The notes under the pieces: model-generated | What the model was told of the DNA's origin: nothing | The model's input: only the letters and a program-made list of their open reading frames with translations | Databases searched by the model: none | Assembly: GCF_003574475.2 (NCBI RefSeq) | Contig: NZ_QLIS02000002.1 | Coordinates: forward strand, 62,001-126,000 | Source: Pseudofrancisella aestuarii | GTDB taxonomy: Bacteria > Pseudomonadota > Gammaproteobacteria > Francisellales > Francisellaceae | Length of the DNA: 64,000 nucleotides | Reading direction: 5' to 3' | Position numbers and translations under genes: made by a program | Shown: in pieces, positions 1 through 9,910 of the stretch | Numbering within the stretch: the first letter of the stretch is position 1 | Layout: each line of letters starts with the position of its first letter

Positions 1-217
1 CCTTTATTATTTCGTTAAGTATGTACAAGAAGCTGACGCTCAGAATAAAGATGGAAGCCTATGTACAGTAATTATACCAAGGGTTGAAGATAGTAAGTTT
101 TGGCATAATATTTTGCATAATCAGAGAGTTTTCTTATTAAAGTGGGCATTAAGAGGCGCTAGAAAAGAAACGAAAGGAAAAACAAGAGTTATTATAGAAA
201 TTCCTTATCAAATATAG
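1..217 (+). CDS. APC-family amino-acid permease, C-terminal end (partial)
   Basis: An open frame runs in from the left edge (second base of the window) to a TAG at 215-217, giving about 71 residues. The sequence holds a VIIPRVED stretch, then W-x4-LHNQ, then a final VIIEIPYQI. This layout (a 'VIPE..., W...LHNQ...LK..L, ...VPYQ' tail) is typical of the cytoplasmic C-terminus of large APC-superfamily amino-acid permeases, so the membrane part should lie outside the window. The substrate cannot be told from the tail. It converges with hpt, whose stop lies two bases away. Confidence 0.6.
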   Translation, partial: LYYFVKYVQEADAQNKDGSLCTVIIPRVEDSKFWHNILHNQRVFLLKWALRGARKETKGKTRVIIEIPYQI

Positions 218-218
218 A

Positions 219-752
219 TTAATTCTTCATTAATCCAATATAAGGAAGTTCACGATACTTCTCGTCAAAGTCTAGTCCATATCCAACGATAAATTTATCC
301 TCTATCTCAAAGCAAATATAGTCTAAATCAACTTCTCTCTCTAGCCTTGCAGGTTTAAAAAGAAGAGTTGCGAACTTTAGAGATTTTGGTTCATATTTTT
401 TTAAACCCTCCATGATTCTATGAAAGGTATGACCAGTATCTACAATGTCCTCGATGACTAATATATTCTTATTTTTAATATATTCTTCTTTTAGAGCATC
501 AACAGTTGAGGCTACTTTACCTGAGCTTTTTGAACCAGATCCATAAGATGATGCCGTTATAAATTGTGTTCTTACATCTAGATCTAGTTTTCTTACAAGG
601 TCTGCAAAGAACATGAAAGAACCTTTCAGAACACAAACAAGAGTGAGTTCTTGACCTTTGTAATCATTGTTTAACGTTTCAGCTAATTTAGAAACTTCTT
701 TTTCAATAGCTTCAGCTGTAATATATACATCTGCTTTTGTAGAAGCACCCAT
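219..752 (-). CDS. hpt: Hypoxanthine phosphoribosyltransferase
   Basis: Purine-salvage enzyme that joins PRPP to hypoxanthine or guanine to make IMP or GMP in the cytoplasm. The 177-residue length is normal for bacterial HPRT. The PRPP-binding signature is seen as [13 protein letters not shown] at about residues 97-109, and the flexible-loop SSYGSGS lies near 68-74. An RBS-like GGAGA sits just before the ATG. It lies 40 bases downstream of purA on the same strand, so salvage and de novo purine genes probably share a transcript. Confidence 0.93.
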   Translation of the reverse strand: MGASTKADVYITAEAIEKEVSKLAETLNNDYKGQELTLVCVLKGSFMFFADLVRKLDLDVRTQFITASSYGSGSKSSGKVASTVDALKEEYIKNKNILVIEDIVDTGHTFHRIMEGLKKYEPKSLKFATLLFKPARLEREVDLDYICFEIEDKFIVGYGLDFDEKYRELPYIGLMKN

Positions 753-792
753 TTTAAATTCTCCGTATTTTGTAAATTTTAGTGAAATAAAT

Positions 793-2076
<1,284 letters not shown>

Positions 2077-2183
2077 TTAGCTTTTAGAGAAATATATGAT
2101 TTAATGATATCTATATTAATATATTGATTAAGAAATCAAAAGTAATAAATCTTAGGTTATAGGTTTTTTGAGATTAAAATTGT

Positions 2184-2189
2184 TATAAT
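2184..2189 (+). promoter_or_regulatory. Likely -10 element of purH
   Basis: A perfect TATAAT lies about 52 bases before the purH start in the purA/purH divergent gap. No good -35 hexamer is visible at the standard distance (the best is an AGGTTT or TAGGTT-like stretch at 2160-2166). The element therefore either depends on an activator or is weak. The call is from base pattern only. Confidence 0.4.
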
Positions 2190-2241
2190 TTAGCAGTAAA
2201 TAATTTTTCTAATTAATTGTGTGATAGGAGTTTTCTAAAAA

Positions 2242-3789
2242 ATGTCTAAAATTCAAAGAGTTTTGATATCTGTTTCAGATAAAACTGGTATTGTTGAGTT
2301 TGCTAAAGGTTTAACTATGTATGGAGTAGAAATTCTATCTACTGGAGGTACTTCAAAATCTTTAAAAGATGCGGGTATAAATGTTAAAGATGTTTCTGAA
2401 CATACTAACTTTCCTGAAATAATGAATGGAAGAGTTAAAACCTTACACCCTCTGGTTCATGGTGGAATTTTAGCTGATAGAGATAATCCAGAGCATATCA
2501 AAGCTATGAGAGAAAATGGCATTAATGGAATAGATATGGTCGTAGTTAATTTATATCCATTTGTTAATACTGTTAAGTCAGGTGCAAGTTTTGCAGACTG
2601 TGTAGAAAATATTGATATTGGTGGACCATCAATGGTTCGTTCTTGTGCAAAAAATCATAAGCACACAACAATTGTTACAAACCCTAGACAATATGAAGAA
2701 GTGCTAAGGGAAATGGCAACGAATGAAGGTGCAACAACTCAGTATTTGCGTAAAAAGTTCGCATTAGAGGCATTTGCGCATACTGCAGAATATGACGCAC
2801 ATATTGCAGAATGGTTTAGTACACAAGTATGTGAAGAATATCCAGAGAAGCTTTTCTCAGTTGGAACTTTAAAACATATCCTAAGATATGGAGAAAACCC
2901 TCATCAAAAAGCTGCTATATATACTATTAACACATCAGAAGTTTGTGTGACTAATGCTAAGCAATTACAAGGTAAAGAGCTATCTTACAATAATATTAAT
3001 GATGCAGATGGTGCATTTGAGATGGTTTGTGAATTCACAGAGCCATCTTGTGCGATTATCAAGCATGCGAATCCTTGTGGTATAGCCTCTGGTGAAAATG
3101 CTTTGGATGCTTGGGAAAAAGCTTTATCTAGTGATCCTGTATCAGCATTTGGTGGTATTGTGGCATTTAACTGTGAAGTAGATGAAGCATTTGCAGAATC
3201 ATTAGGGAAAATGTTTTTAGAAGTGATAGTTGCTCCATCTTATACACAAAAAGCATTAGAAGTTTTAGCATCTAAGAAAAATTTAAGAGTGCTTGAAACA
3301 GGAGCTGTGTTTGATACAAAATCTAGTCGTATGATTAGTAAGAATGTTAATGGTGGCATATTATCTCAATCCTACGATAATGGCTCAGTGAAGAAAGAAG
3401 AGTGTAAAGTAGTTACAGATAGACAGCCAACAGCTGAGGAATGGGCTGATTTAATGTTTGCATGGAAAGCAGTTAAATACGTTAAATCTAATGCTATCGT
3501 ATATGCTAGAGATACTCAGACAGTTGGAATTGGCGCTGGGCAAATGAGTCGAGTTGATTCTGCTAGAATTGGTGCAGAAAAAGCAAATGCTTTTGAAGGA
3601 GCAAAAGGTTCTGTAGTTGCATCAGATGCATTCTTTCCTTTTGCAGATGGTTTAGAAGAGTGTATAAAAGTTGGGGCTACTGCAGTTATCCAGCCAGGCG
3701 GATCTAAAAATGATCAGGAAGTTATCGATGCAGCAAATAAGGCTGGTATAACTATGGTCTTTACTGGAATGAGACATTTTAGACATTAA
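2242..3789 (+). CDS. purH: Bifunctional AICAR transformylase/IMP cyclohydrolase
   Basis: Catalyses the last two steps of de novo IMP synthesis. The N-terminal cyclohydrolase (MGS-like fold, about residues 1-195) shows STGGTSKSL and GRVKTLHP (Lys66). The C-terminal transformylase (about 200-515) shows the catalytic KHANPCG at 274-280 and ends with TGMRHFRH. The 515-residue length is standard. An AGGAG ribosome site precedes the ATG by a normal distance. It is divergent from purA and is followed by 179 AT-rich bases with no gene. Confidence 0.97.
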   Translation: MSKIQRVLISVSDKTGIVEFAKGLTMYGVEILSTGGTSKSLKDAGINVKDVSEHTNFPEIMNGRVKTLHPLVHGGILADRDNPEHIKAMRENGINGIDMVVVNLYPFVNTVKSGASFADCVENIDIGGPSMVRSCAKNHKHTTIVTNPRQYEEVLREMATNEGATTQYLRKKFALEAFAHTAEYDAHIAEWFSTQVCEEYPEKLFSVGTLKHILRYGENPHQKAAIYTINTSEVCVTNAKQLQGKELSYNNINDADGAFEMVCEFTEPSCAIIKHANPCGIASGENALDAWEKALSSDPVSAFGGIVAFNCEVDEAFAESLGKMFLEVIVAPSYTQKALEVLASKKNLRVLETGAVFDTKSSRMISKNVNGGILSQSYDNGSVKKEECKVVTDRQPTAEEWADLMFAWKAVKYVKSNAIVYARDTQTVGIGAGQMSRVDSARIGAEKANAFEGAKGSVVASDAFFPFADGLEECIKVGATAVIQPGGSKNDQEVIDAANKAGITMVFTGMRHFRH

Positions 3790-3968
3790 TTTTTTATCTT
3801 ATTTAATTTTATGATTTTTTTATAAAAAAAAGTTTCAATTCTAATCAATTTTCCAGAAGAATTCTTTATAATTAATGCCATTGATATATATAAAGATACT
3901 ATCTCTAGGTGTATTATATTTATGACTATGAGATTAATTATTATTTGAAAAATAATAGAGAGTGAGAA

Positions 3969-4691
3969 ATGATAATAACAAAAGAAATTGAATACCGTGG
4001 AGACGGAATAGCTTTAAGAGGATTTTACGCTTACCCAGAAAAACGAACTAATTTGCCAGCTATTTTGATAGCGCCATCGTGGGCAGGGAGAGATAAATTT
4101 GCTTGTGAGAAAGCTATATATATGGCTAAAAAAGGTTATGTAGGATTTGCTTTAGATTTCTATGGAGATGCAAAAGTTGGTGCTTCTAAAGAAGAGAATG
4201 CATCTTTATTGAATAGCTTATTAGCAGAGAAATATGCGCTAATGACAAGACTTAAAACTGCCTATACAACTGTTAGTAGAATGCATATGGTTGATAAGTC
4301 AAGTATAGCAGCCATTGGTTTTTGTTTTGGCGGTAGATGTGTATTAGATATGGCAAGATCTAATATGTTCCTAAAGGCTGTTGTAAGTTTTCATGGGAAA
4401 CTAGAATCTAATATCTATAAAACTGAAGATATTGATACTAAAATACTAGTATTGCATGGCTATAATGACCCTATGGTAACACCAGAAGAGGTTAATAAAT
4501 TCCAAGAAGAAATGAATCGTCGTAATGCTGATTGGCAACTTCATAGTTTTGGTAATACTATGCATGCATTTACTAATCCTGAGGCGAATGATCCTGAGTT
4601 TGGTACTGTTTATAACCAGTTGACAAATAAAAGAGCTTGGAAACTAGCAGAAGATTTTCTTAGAGAGTCCTTTATTCCTAGTTATTTTTAA
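3969..4691 (+). CDS. Dienelactone hydrolase family protein
   Basis: Alpha/beta hydrolase of 240 residues. The probable triad is Cys119 in the nucleophile elbow GFCFGG, Asp167 in GYNDPMV and His199 in TMHAFTNP. Use of Cys rather than Ser, and the GxCxGG elbow, are the marks of the dienelactone hydrolase family (ester or lactone hydrolysis). The true substrate is unknown, and no aromatic-degradation genes lie nearby. No signal peptide is seen, so it should be cytoplasmic. A GTGAGA stretch lies before the ATG. It appears to be a single-gene unit. Confidence 0.85.
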   Translation: MIITKEIEYRGDGIALRGFYAYPEKRTNLPAILIAPSWAGRDKFACEKAIYMAKKGYVGFALDFYGDAKVGASKEENASLLNSLLAEKYALMTRLKTAYTTVSRMHMVDKSSIAAIGFCFGGRCVLDMARSNMFLKAVVSFHGKLESNIYKTEDIDTKILVLHGYNDPMVTPEEVNKFQEEMNRRNADWQLHSFGNTMHAFTNPEANDPEFGTVYNQLTNKRAWKLAEDFLRESFIPSYF

Positions 4692-4784
4692 TAAGATATA
4701 TAAAATCTCTGTATGCTATAAAGCATTTTTAGTATGTCTTATAGTGAGTATTTAGATAACGTTTTTAGATAAGATTAAAGAGCT

Positions 4785-5663
4785 ATGGATATTAAAAGAA
4801 AAGCTATAATAGCTTTATTTATAGTTGCAATTTTTTGGGGTGTGACTTTTCCATTAGTTAAAATATCGCTTGAATATATTTCTCCAGGACTTTTTGTTAC
4901 TTTAAGACTTTCTTTATCTTTTTTATTGCTATTGCCTATAGTTATTAAAACCAACTTTCAGCATAAATCATATTTATTAAAAGTTGGATTTATTTTTGGC
5001 TCTCTTGAGGGGATAAGTTTTTATTTTCAAACGAGAGGCTTATATACGGTTTCTTCAAGTGAGTCAGCTTTTTTAACTGCATTGAGTGTAGTAATGATAC
5101 CTTTTATTGCGAGTTTCTTTAAAATAGATCGTTTAACAGTATATGGAGCTATAGCATCCATAATATCTTTAATTGGGATATATGCTTTATCAGGAGCTAA
5201 TTTTGAAAACTTTACTATAGGATATTTATGGTCTGTGTTATGTGCCTTAGCTTATGCGGTATCTGTAGTTTATCTTAGCTATGAAACAAGAAGATCTGAT
5301 AAAAGTGAAGTATTTAAAGATATGAAACTTTTAATAATATTCCAAGTAATGTTTGGTATTCCTTTACCTTTCATTTCAGATATTTCTTCTATGTATCTTG
5401 ATTTGAACTATATATTAATATTAGCAATTCTATTTTGTTCAGTTAGTACTATTGTGTGTTATTACTTACAAAATACTTATCAAAAGTATTTAAGTATGTC
5501 TCAAGTTGCAGTTATTTTTTCTTTCGAGCCAATATTTGCAACAATTTTTGGTAGGATTATAAATCATGAGGCTATATATTTATCCACAATTATTGGTGGA
5601 GTGCTAATATTGTCCAGTTATTTTATTATAGATATTGGAAATAAAAGAAGAATTAAGGCTTAG
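4785..5663 (+). CDS. DMT/EamA-family transporter
   Basis: A 292-residue, very hydrophobic protein with about ten predicted membrane segments arranged as two five-helix EamA halves. The opening IVAIFWGVTFPLVKISL and the first-half SESAFLTALSVVMIPF are typical of drug/metabolite exporters. The second half carries the matching SQVAVIFSFEPIFATIFG. Members export small metabolites or amino acids; the substrate cannot be inferred here. It stands alone between the hydrolase gene and ampG, both on the same strand with gaps of about 90 bases. Confidence 0.85.
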   Translation: MDIKRKAIIALFIVAIFWGVTFPLVKISLEYISPGLFVTLRLSLSFLLLLPIVIKTNFQHKSYLLKVGFIFGSLEGISFYFQTRGLYTVSSSESAFLTALSVVMIPFIASFFKIDRLTVYGAIASIISLIGIYALSGANFENFTIGYLWSVLCALAYAVSVVYLSYETRRSDKSEVFKDMKLLIIFQVMFGIPLPFISDISSMYLDLNYILILAILFCSVSTIVCYYLQNTYQKYLSMSQVAVIFSFEPIFATIFGRIINHEAIYLSTIIGGVLILSSYFIIDIGNKRRIKA

Positions 5664-5746
5664 ATCTTAAATATACTTTTACTATTAGTGAAATAATAGT
5701 ATTGATACTATAAACTAATTATTGCTAATAATAATTTAGACTTTAT

Positions 5747-7018
5747 ATGACTGATTCAAATAAATTAACAATAAAGCAAAAAGTCTTCGCGATCTTCCAG
5801 CAAAGTAAAATGTTTATAATGTTTGTGTTGGGATATTCATCAGGATTGCCTTTGATGTTAACAGCATCATCATTGTTCTTATGGTATAAAGATAACGGCA
5901 TAGAAATAAAAGATATTGGCTTTCTAAGTCTTATAGCTATACCTTATGGCTTTAAGTATTTATGGGCGCCTATTCTAGATAAAGTTACTATCAAGGGATT
6001 TACTAGAAGAAAAGGCTGGATACTTTTAACACAGGTATTAATCATATTATCAATCATACTTATGAGCCAGTTTTCACCTGATAAGTCTCCTTTATTAATT
6101 GCATTTATAGGTTTTGCGATTTGTTTTTTTTCGGCAACACAAGATATAGCTATAAACGCATACCAAACAGAAGTTTTAAATGAGAAAGAAAGAGCTCTAG
6201 GGGCCGCTGTAGCAGTTCTGGGATATAGAATAGGGATGCTTGTTACTGGAGCGCTAGTTTTGATAATAGTGCAGAAGCTAGATAATAATTGGAATCTTGG
6301 TTTGCTAACTATAGTCCCATTTTTTATGATAGCTCCTGTAGTTACGCTATTTATTAAAGAAAGTGAAATTGAAGTAAGGCCAAAAACTTTTAATGAAGCT
6401 TTTACATTACCCTTTATCGAATTTTTTCAAAGAAAAGGTGCTTTAACTGCAGTAGTGATCTTAGGTATATTAATAGTTTATAAGCTTGCAGATGCTATGG
6501 CATTCTCTTTAAATACCGTGTTCTTTGCTGATCTAGGATTTGATAAGATTACTATAGCAGTATCATATAAAACAGTATCTTTAGTTTTTACAATATTGGG
6601 TTTACTTTTTGGAGGTCTCGTAGCTAAAAAAATAGGAGTGTTTAGAAGCTTCTTATCTTTTAGTTTTATAATGGCATTTGCTAATTTAAGTTATGTATTG
6701 TTGGCATTTGCTGGTAAAAACTATACTTTGATGGTTGTTTCAGTTGCAGTAGAGTATTTTTGTGGTGCAATGGGTACAGCTATATTGGTGGCTATGATTA
6801 TGAGCTTAGTAAATGTTAGCTTTTCAGCAACTCAGTTTGCTATATTAAGTTCTATAGACTCTTTAGGAAGAGTATTTGTTGGACCAGTAGCTGGAGATGT
6901 ACAGCAATCCTATGGTTGGGCTAATTTGTTTTTATTTAGCTTTATGGTAGGAATAGTTACATCAATAGTAATCTATCTCTTTAGAAGAAGAATAAAAGAA
7001 ATGGCAAATCTTGACTAG
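5747..7018 (+). CDS. ampG: AmpG-like muropeptide permease (MFS)
   Basis: A 423-residue major-facilitator protein with about 12 membrane segments. The first segment GYSSGLPLMLTASSLFLWY followed by IGFLSLIAIPYGFKYLWAP matches the AmpG signature. AmpG imports anhydro-muropeptides released from peptidoglycan for recycling. The TQDIAINAYQTE stretch in the first half is also characteristic of the family. The last codons overlap by four bases with the stop of a small membrane-protein gene on the other strand. Confidence 0.85.
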   Translation: MTDSNKLTIKQKVFAIFQQSKMFIMFVLGYSSGLPLMLTASSLFLWYKDNGIEIKDIGFLSLIAIPYGFKYLWAPILDKVTIKGFTRRKGWILLTQVLIILSIILMSQFSPDKSPLLIAFIGFAICFFSATQDIAINAYQTEVLNEKERALGAAVAVLGYRIGMLVTGALVLIIVQKLDNNWNLGLLTIVPFFMIAPVVTLFIKESEIEVRPKTFNEAFTLPFIEFFQRKGALTAVVILGILIVYKLADAMAFSLNTVFFADLGFDKITIAVSYKTVSLVFTILGLLFGGLVAKKIGVFRSFLSFSFIMAFANLSYVLLAFAGKNYTLMVVSVAVEYFCGAMGTAILVAMIMSLVNVSFSATQFAILSSIDSLGRVFVGPVAGDVQQSYGWANLFLFSFMVGIVTSIVIYLFRRRIKEMANLD

Positions 7019-7224
7019 TTTTTATCTTTTTTAAATAAAGATAAAGACATAAAAAATAAGAAGCTAAGCCAAGGAATTAGTAGTATTCCCATTATTATAT
7101 TTTTAACAATAGGAGTTAAATGTATGTTTGGGAATATATTTGCAATTAACAATATTACAAATATGAAAAGGACACCTGAAATAAAAGACCAAAGTGTACC
7201 TTTTTTAATCTTATCTACGGACAC
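7015..7224 (-). CDS. Small two-helix membrane protein, unknown function
   Basis: A 69-residue frame starting at GTG two bases after the sodB stop, on the same strand. It encodes two strong hydrophobic segments (about residues 12-30 and 38-62) with a basic C-terminus (LFKKDKN), so it is probably a real small inner-membrane protein translated with sodB. No family was recognised. There is no clear ribosome site, which fits coupling to sodB. It is tail-to-tail with ampG. Confidence 0.5.
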   Translation of the reverse strand: MSVDKIKKGTLWSFISGVLFIFVILLIANIFPNIHLTPIVKNIIMGILLIPWLSFLFFMSLSLFKKDKN

Positions 7225-7226
7225 TA

Positions 7227-7805
7227 TTAACTAGCAAGTTGATTTGAAACGAAATCCCAGTTAACAATTCCCCATAAGCTTTCTACATACTTAGGTCTAG
7301 CATTACGATAATCTATGTAGTAAGCATGTTCCCAAACATCAAAAGTAAGTAAAGGAGTTTTGTTATCAGTTATTGGGCAGCCAGCATTACTAGTTGTCAC
7401 AATTTCTAATTTACCTTCAGAGTTTTTAACTAACCAAGCCCATCCAGAACCAAAAGTTGCAACAGCAGCAGCAGCAAACTCTTCTTTAAACTTATCTACA
7501 GATCCCCAAACTTCTATTAAAGCAGCTTTTAACTGACTTGATAGTTCAGTTTTCTTTGGAGTTAAACAATTCCAGTAGAAAGTATGATTATAAACTTGTG
7601 CAGCATTGTTAAAAAGCCCACCTGAAGAAGATCTGATGATATCTTCTAGTCTTTGACCTTCAAATTCTGAGCCAGCTACTAGTTTGTTCAAGTTTGTAAC
7701 ATATGTTTGATGATGCTTTCCGTAGTGATATTCAATAGTTTCTTTTGATATAACCGGAGCTAATGCATCTTCTGCATAAGGTAGTTTAGGTAATTCAAAT
7801 GACAT
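7227..7805 (-). CDS. sodB: Iron superoxide dismutase
   Basis: Dismutates superoxide to peroxide and oxygen. The 192-residue protein shows all four metal ligands: His27 (EYHYGKHH), His74 (VYNHTFYW), Asp156 and His160 (DVWEHAYYIDY). Gln70 in NNAAQ marks the iron rather than the manganese type. No signal peptide is present, so it should be cytoplasmic. An AAGGAGA ribosome site precedes the ATG. It is divergent from grxD, an iron-sulfur-related glutaredoxin, which groups oxidative-stress and iron functions. Confidence 0.96.
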   Translation of the reverse strand: MSFELPKLPYAEDALAPVISKETIEYHYGKHHQTYVTNLNKLVAGSEFEGQRLEDIIRSSSGGLFNNAAQVYNHTFYWNCLTPKKTELSSQLKAALIEVWGSVDKFKEEFAAAAVATFGSGWAWLVKNSEGKLEIVTTSNAGCPITDNKTPLLTFDVWEHAYYIDYRNARPKYVESLWGIVNWDFVSNQLAS

Positions 7806-7854
7806 ATGATTTCTCCTTTTTAATTTTAAACTTTTAGTATGCTTTACTTTAATA

Positions 7855-7875
7855 ATTATACCACTCTAGTATAAT
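7855..7875. promoter_or_regulatory. Back-to-back -10 elements of sodB and grxD
   Basis: On the minus strand TATAAT is read at 7860-7855 (toward sodB). On the plus strand TATAAT is at 7870-7875 (toward grxD). Only nine bases separate the two, so the two core promoters must overlap. Neither has a strong -35 hexamer at 17 bases. Confidence 0.4.
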
Positions 7876-7939
7876 ATGCTATCATCTTGTCGTAGTAAAC
7901 CGTTAAATTTGTAAAAAAAGCTGATAAAAGGAAGGAGTT

Positions 7940-8266
7940 ATGTACACACCTGAAGAACAAGCTGTTGTAGATAGAATAGAAAAACAAATAAAAGAAAATA
8001 GCATAATTTTATATATGAAGGGTACGCCTAATATGCCTCAGTGCGGGTTTTCGGCACATGCGGCGGCTGCTGTTAGAGCTTGCGGAAAGCCTTTTGCATT
8101 TGTAAATATCTTAGAGAACCCTGATATTAGAGCTATCTTACCAAAGTATGCTAATTGGCCAACATTTCCTCAGTTATGGGTTAAAGGCGAGTTAGTAGGT
8201 GGTTGTGATATTATCATGGAAATGAAAGAGTCAGGAGAACTGCAAGAATTAATTGATAAAGTTTAA
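7940..8266 (+). CDS. grxD: Monothiol glutaredoxin (Grx4/GrxD type)
   Basis: A 108-residue glutaredoxin with the monothiol CGFS active site (Cys35 in PQCGFSAHA) preceded by the conserved MKGTP. WPTFPQLWVKGELVGGCDI completes the glutathione-binding groove. CGFS glutaredoxins carry or deliver [2Fe-2S] clusters and help control iron balance, usually with a BolA partner; no BolA gene is visible here. A GGAAGGAG ribosome site precedes the ATG. It is divergent from sodB. Confidence 0.95.
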   Translation: MYTPEEQAVVDRIEKQIKENSIILYMKGTPNMPQCGFSAHAAAAVRACGKPFAFVNILENPDIRAILPKYANWPTFPQLWVKGELVGGCDIIMEMKESGELQELIDKV

Positions 8267-8354
8267 TTTTATTTTCTAAAAGCTATCTCAAATACTTTCT
8301 TTTGATTTATAAAAGCATTATTTTCAATAATATAATCTCTTTATATGAAAATGT

Positions 8355-9827
8355 ATGTTTAAAGATTTAAAATCAAAGCAAAGTTTTACTATTGCCGCTA
8401 TAACTTTTTGGAGCCAATTCGCTAGTTATAGTTTTAGTGCAATACTTATCTTATATTTGACAAAATCAACTTTAGATTATGGGCTTGGTTTTTCTGAAGA
8501 TCAAGCATACTCATTTCAAGGAGTGAGTAAGGCTATGGTTTACGCCATAATTATGATCGGTGGATTTATGGCTGATAAATATTTGGGTCTTAGAAGATCA
8601 ATTTTAATCGGGAGTATTCTATTAGCTTTTAGTTTTCTTGTTGTATTTATAAGTGGTTTTTTTGTTCAGTATGGCAATAAAGTATTTATATATGCTTATG
8701 CAAGTATTCCAGCATGCTCATCTTTACTTATGGGTACCTCTTCCGCAATGGTTTCTAAAATATATAGAGAAGATAGGGTGTTGGCAAAAGGAGCGATGAC
8801 TCTTTATTATATGTCGATTAATCTGGGGAGTTTATTGGCATTTGTTGTAGCTCCATTATTAATAGATTATAAGTATGGACCACTAGCTGTTTTAGGAATA
8901 GTTTTTATTGGAAAGTTATTAGCTTCTCTTAATTTTGCTTGGAGATATAAAATCTATGATAATGTGGTTGATAATATAGATAAGCAATCAATTTCTCAGA
9001 AATCTAAGTTGATAGTATTTAGTTATTTGCTTTTTATTTATTTGTTTACAATAGTTTGTTACCAATATCCAGACCAAGCAAATGTAATATTGGGGATGGT
9101 AAGTGTATTATGTTTAGTTTTATTTTTATTTAGATCATTATTCTTCTTGGAAGGAGCTGCTCAAATCAAACAAATAATAGGACTTTGCTTGATAGTTGTC
9201 GCTGTAGTTTTCTTTGTTATATATAATCAAATGGAATCTACATTAATTATGACAGCTCAAAATAACTCAGATCTGAAGCTCTTAGGATTGAGTGTTAATC
9301 CAGCTAATTATCAATTAATAAATCCAGTAATTATAATATTTGGAGGTATGCTGTTAATTAGAATTTATCCGATGCTACCAAGGTTCTATATTCCTTATCA
9401 GTTTGCGACAGGTACTGCATTAGCAGCACTAGGTTTATTTATGGTGTATTTTGGATTTTTAAATGCTCACAACGGTATTATTAGTGGAAATTACATAGCA
9501 TTAACGTATCTATTTATATCTATTTCAGAGCTTTTTGTAAGCGCTATTGGTTTAAGTATGATTGGTATTTATTGTGATCCTAAAATGATGGGTTTTGCGA
9601 TGGGTGCTTGGTATATTTCAGCATCTCTTTCAAACTCTATTACGGGTTTAGTTAATCAGCTAGTAGCATTACCAGAAAAAGGAGTTTCTATATTAGAAAG
9701 CGCTTATATTTATAAGGAATATTTTTATACTGCTGGTTTAGTTACATTAGTTATAAGCATGTTTGTATTTGTTTTAGCCATAGTAATTATTAAATTTATG
9801 AAAATAAAAAACATAGAGTTTGTGTAA
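8355..9827 (+). CDS. POT/PTR-family peptide transporter
   Basis: A 490-residue protein with about 12-14 membrane segments. The N-terminal region has the proton-dependent oligopeptide transporter layout: an early FWSQFASYSFSAILILYLT helix, GGFMADKYLGLRRSI (equivalent to the PTR GG-x-LAD-x2-LG motif), then a TLYYMSINLGSL helix. Such proteins import di- and tripeptides with protons. This suits an amino-acid-requiring intracellular or host-associated bacterium (inference). It appears to be transcribed alone. A TATAAT is visible at 8331-8336 upstream. Confidence 0.85.
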   Translation: MFKDLKSKQSFTIAAITFWSQFASYSFSAILILYLTKSTLDYGLGFSEDQAYSFQGVSKAMVYAIIMIGGFMADKYLGLRRSILIGSILLAFSFLVVFISGFFVQYGNKVFIYAYASIPACSSLLMGTSSAMVSKIYREDRVLAKGAMTLYYMSINLGSLLAFVVAPLLIDYKYGPLAVLGIVFIGKLLASLNFAWRYKIYDNVVDNIDKQSISQKSKLIVFSYLLFIYLFTIVCYQYPDQANVILGMVSVLCLVLFLFRSLFFLEGAAQIKQIIGLCLIVVAVVFFVIYNQMESTLIMTAQNNSDLKLLGLSVNPANYQLINPVIIIFGGMLLIRIYPMLPRFYIPYQFATGTALAALGLFMVYFGFLNAHNGIISGNYIALTYLFISISELFVSAIGLSMIGIYCDPKMMGFAMGAWYISASLSNSITGLVNQLVALPEKGVSILESAYIYKEYFYTAGLVTLVISMFVFVLAIVIIKFMKIKNIEFV

Positions 9828-9910
9828 TCTCAAGCTATTGATAAAAATATAGTTATTGTTTAAGATTGATAATCCTGATTTTATGTTCTACTTATAAAGG
9901 AGTTTAAATC

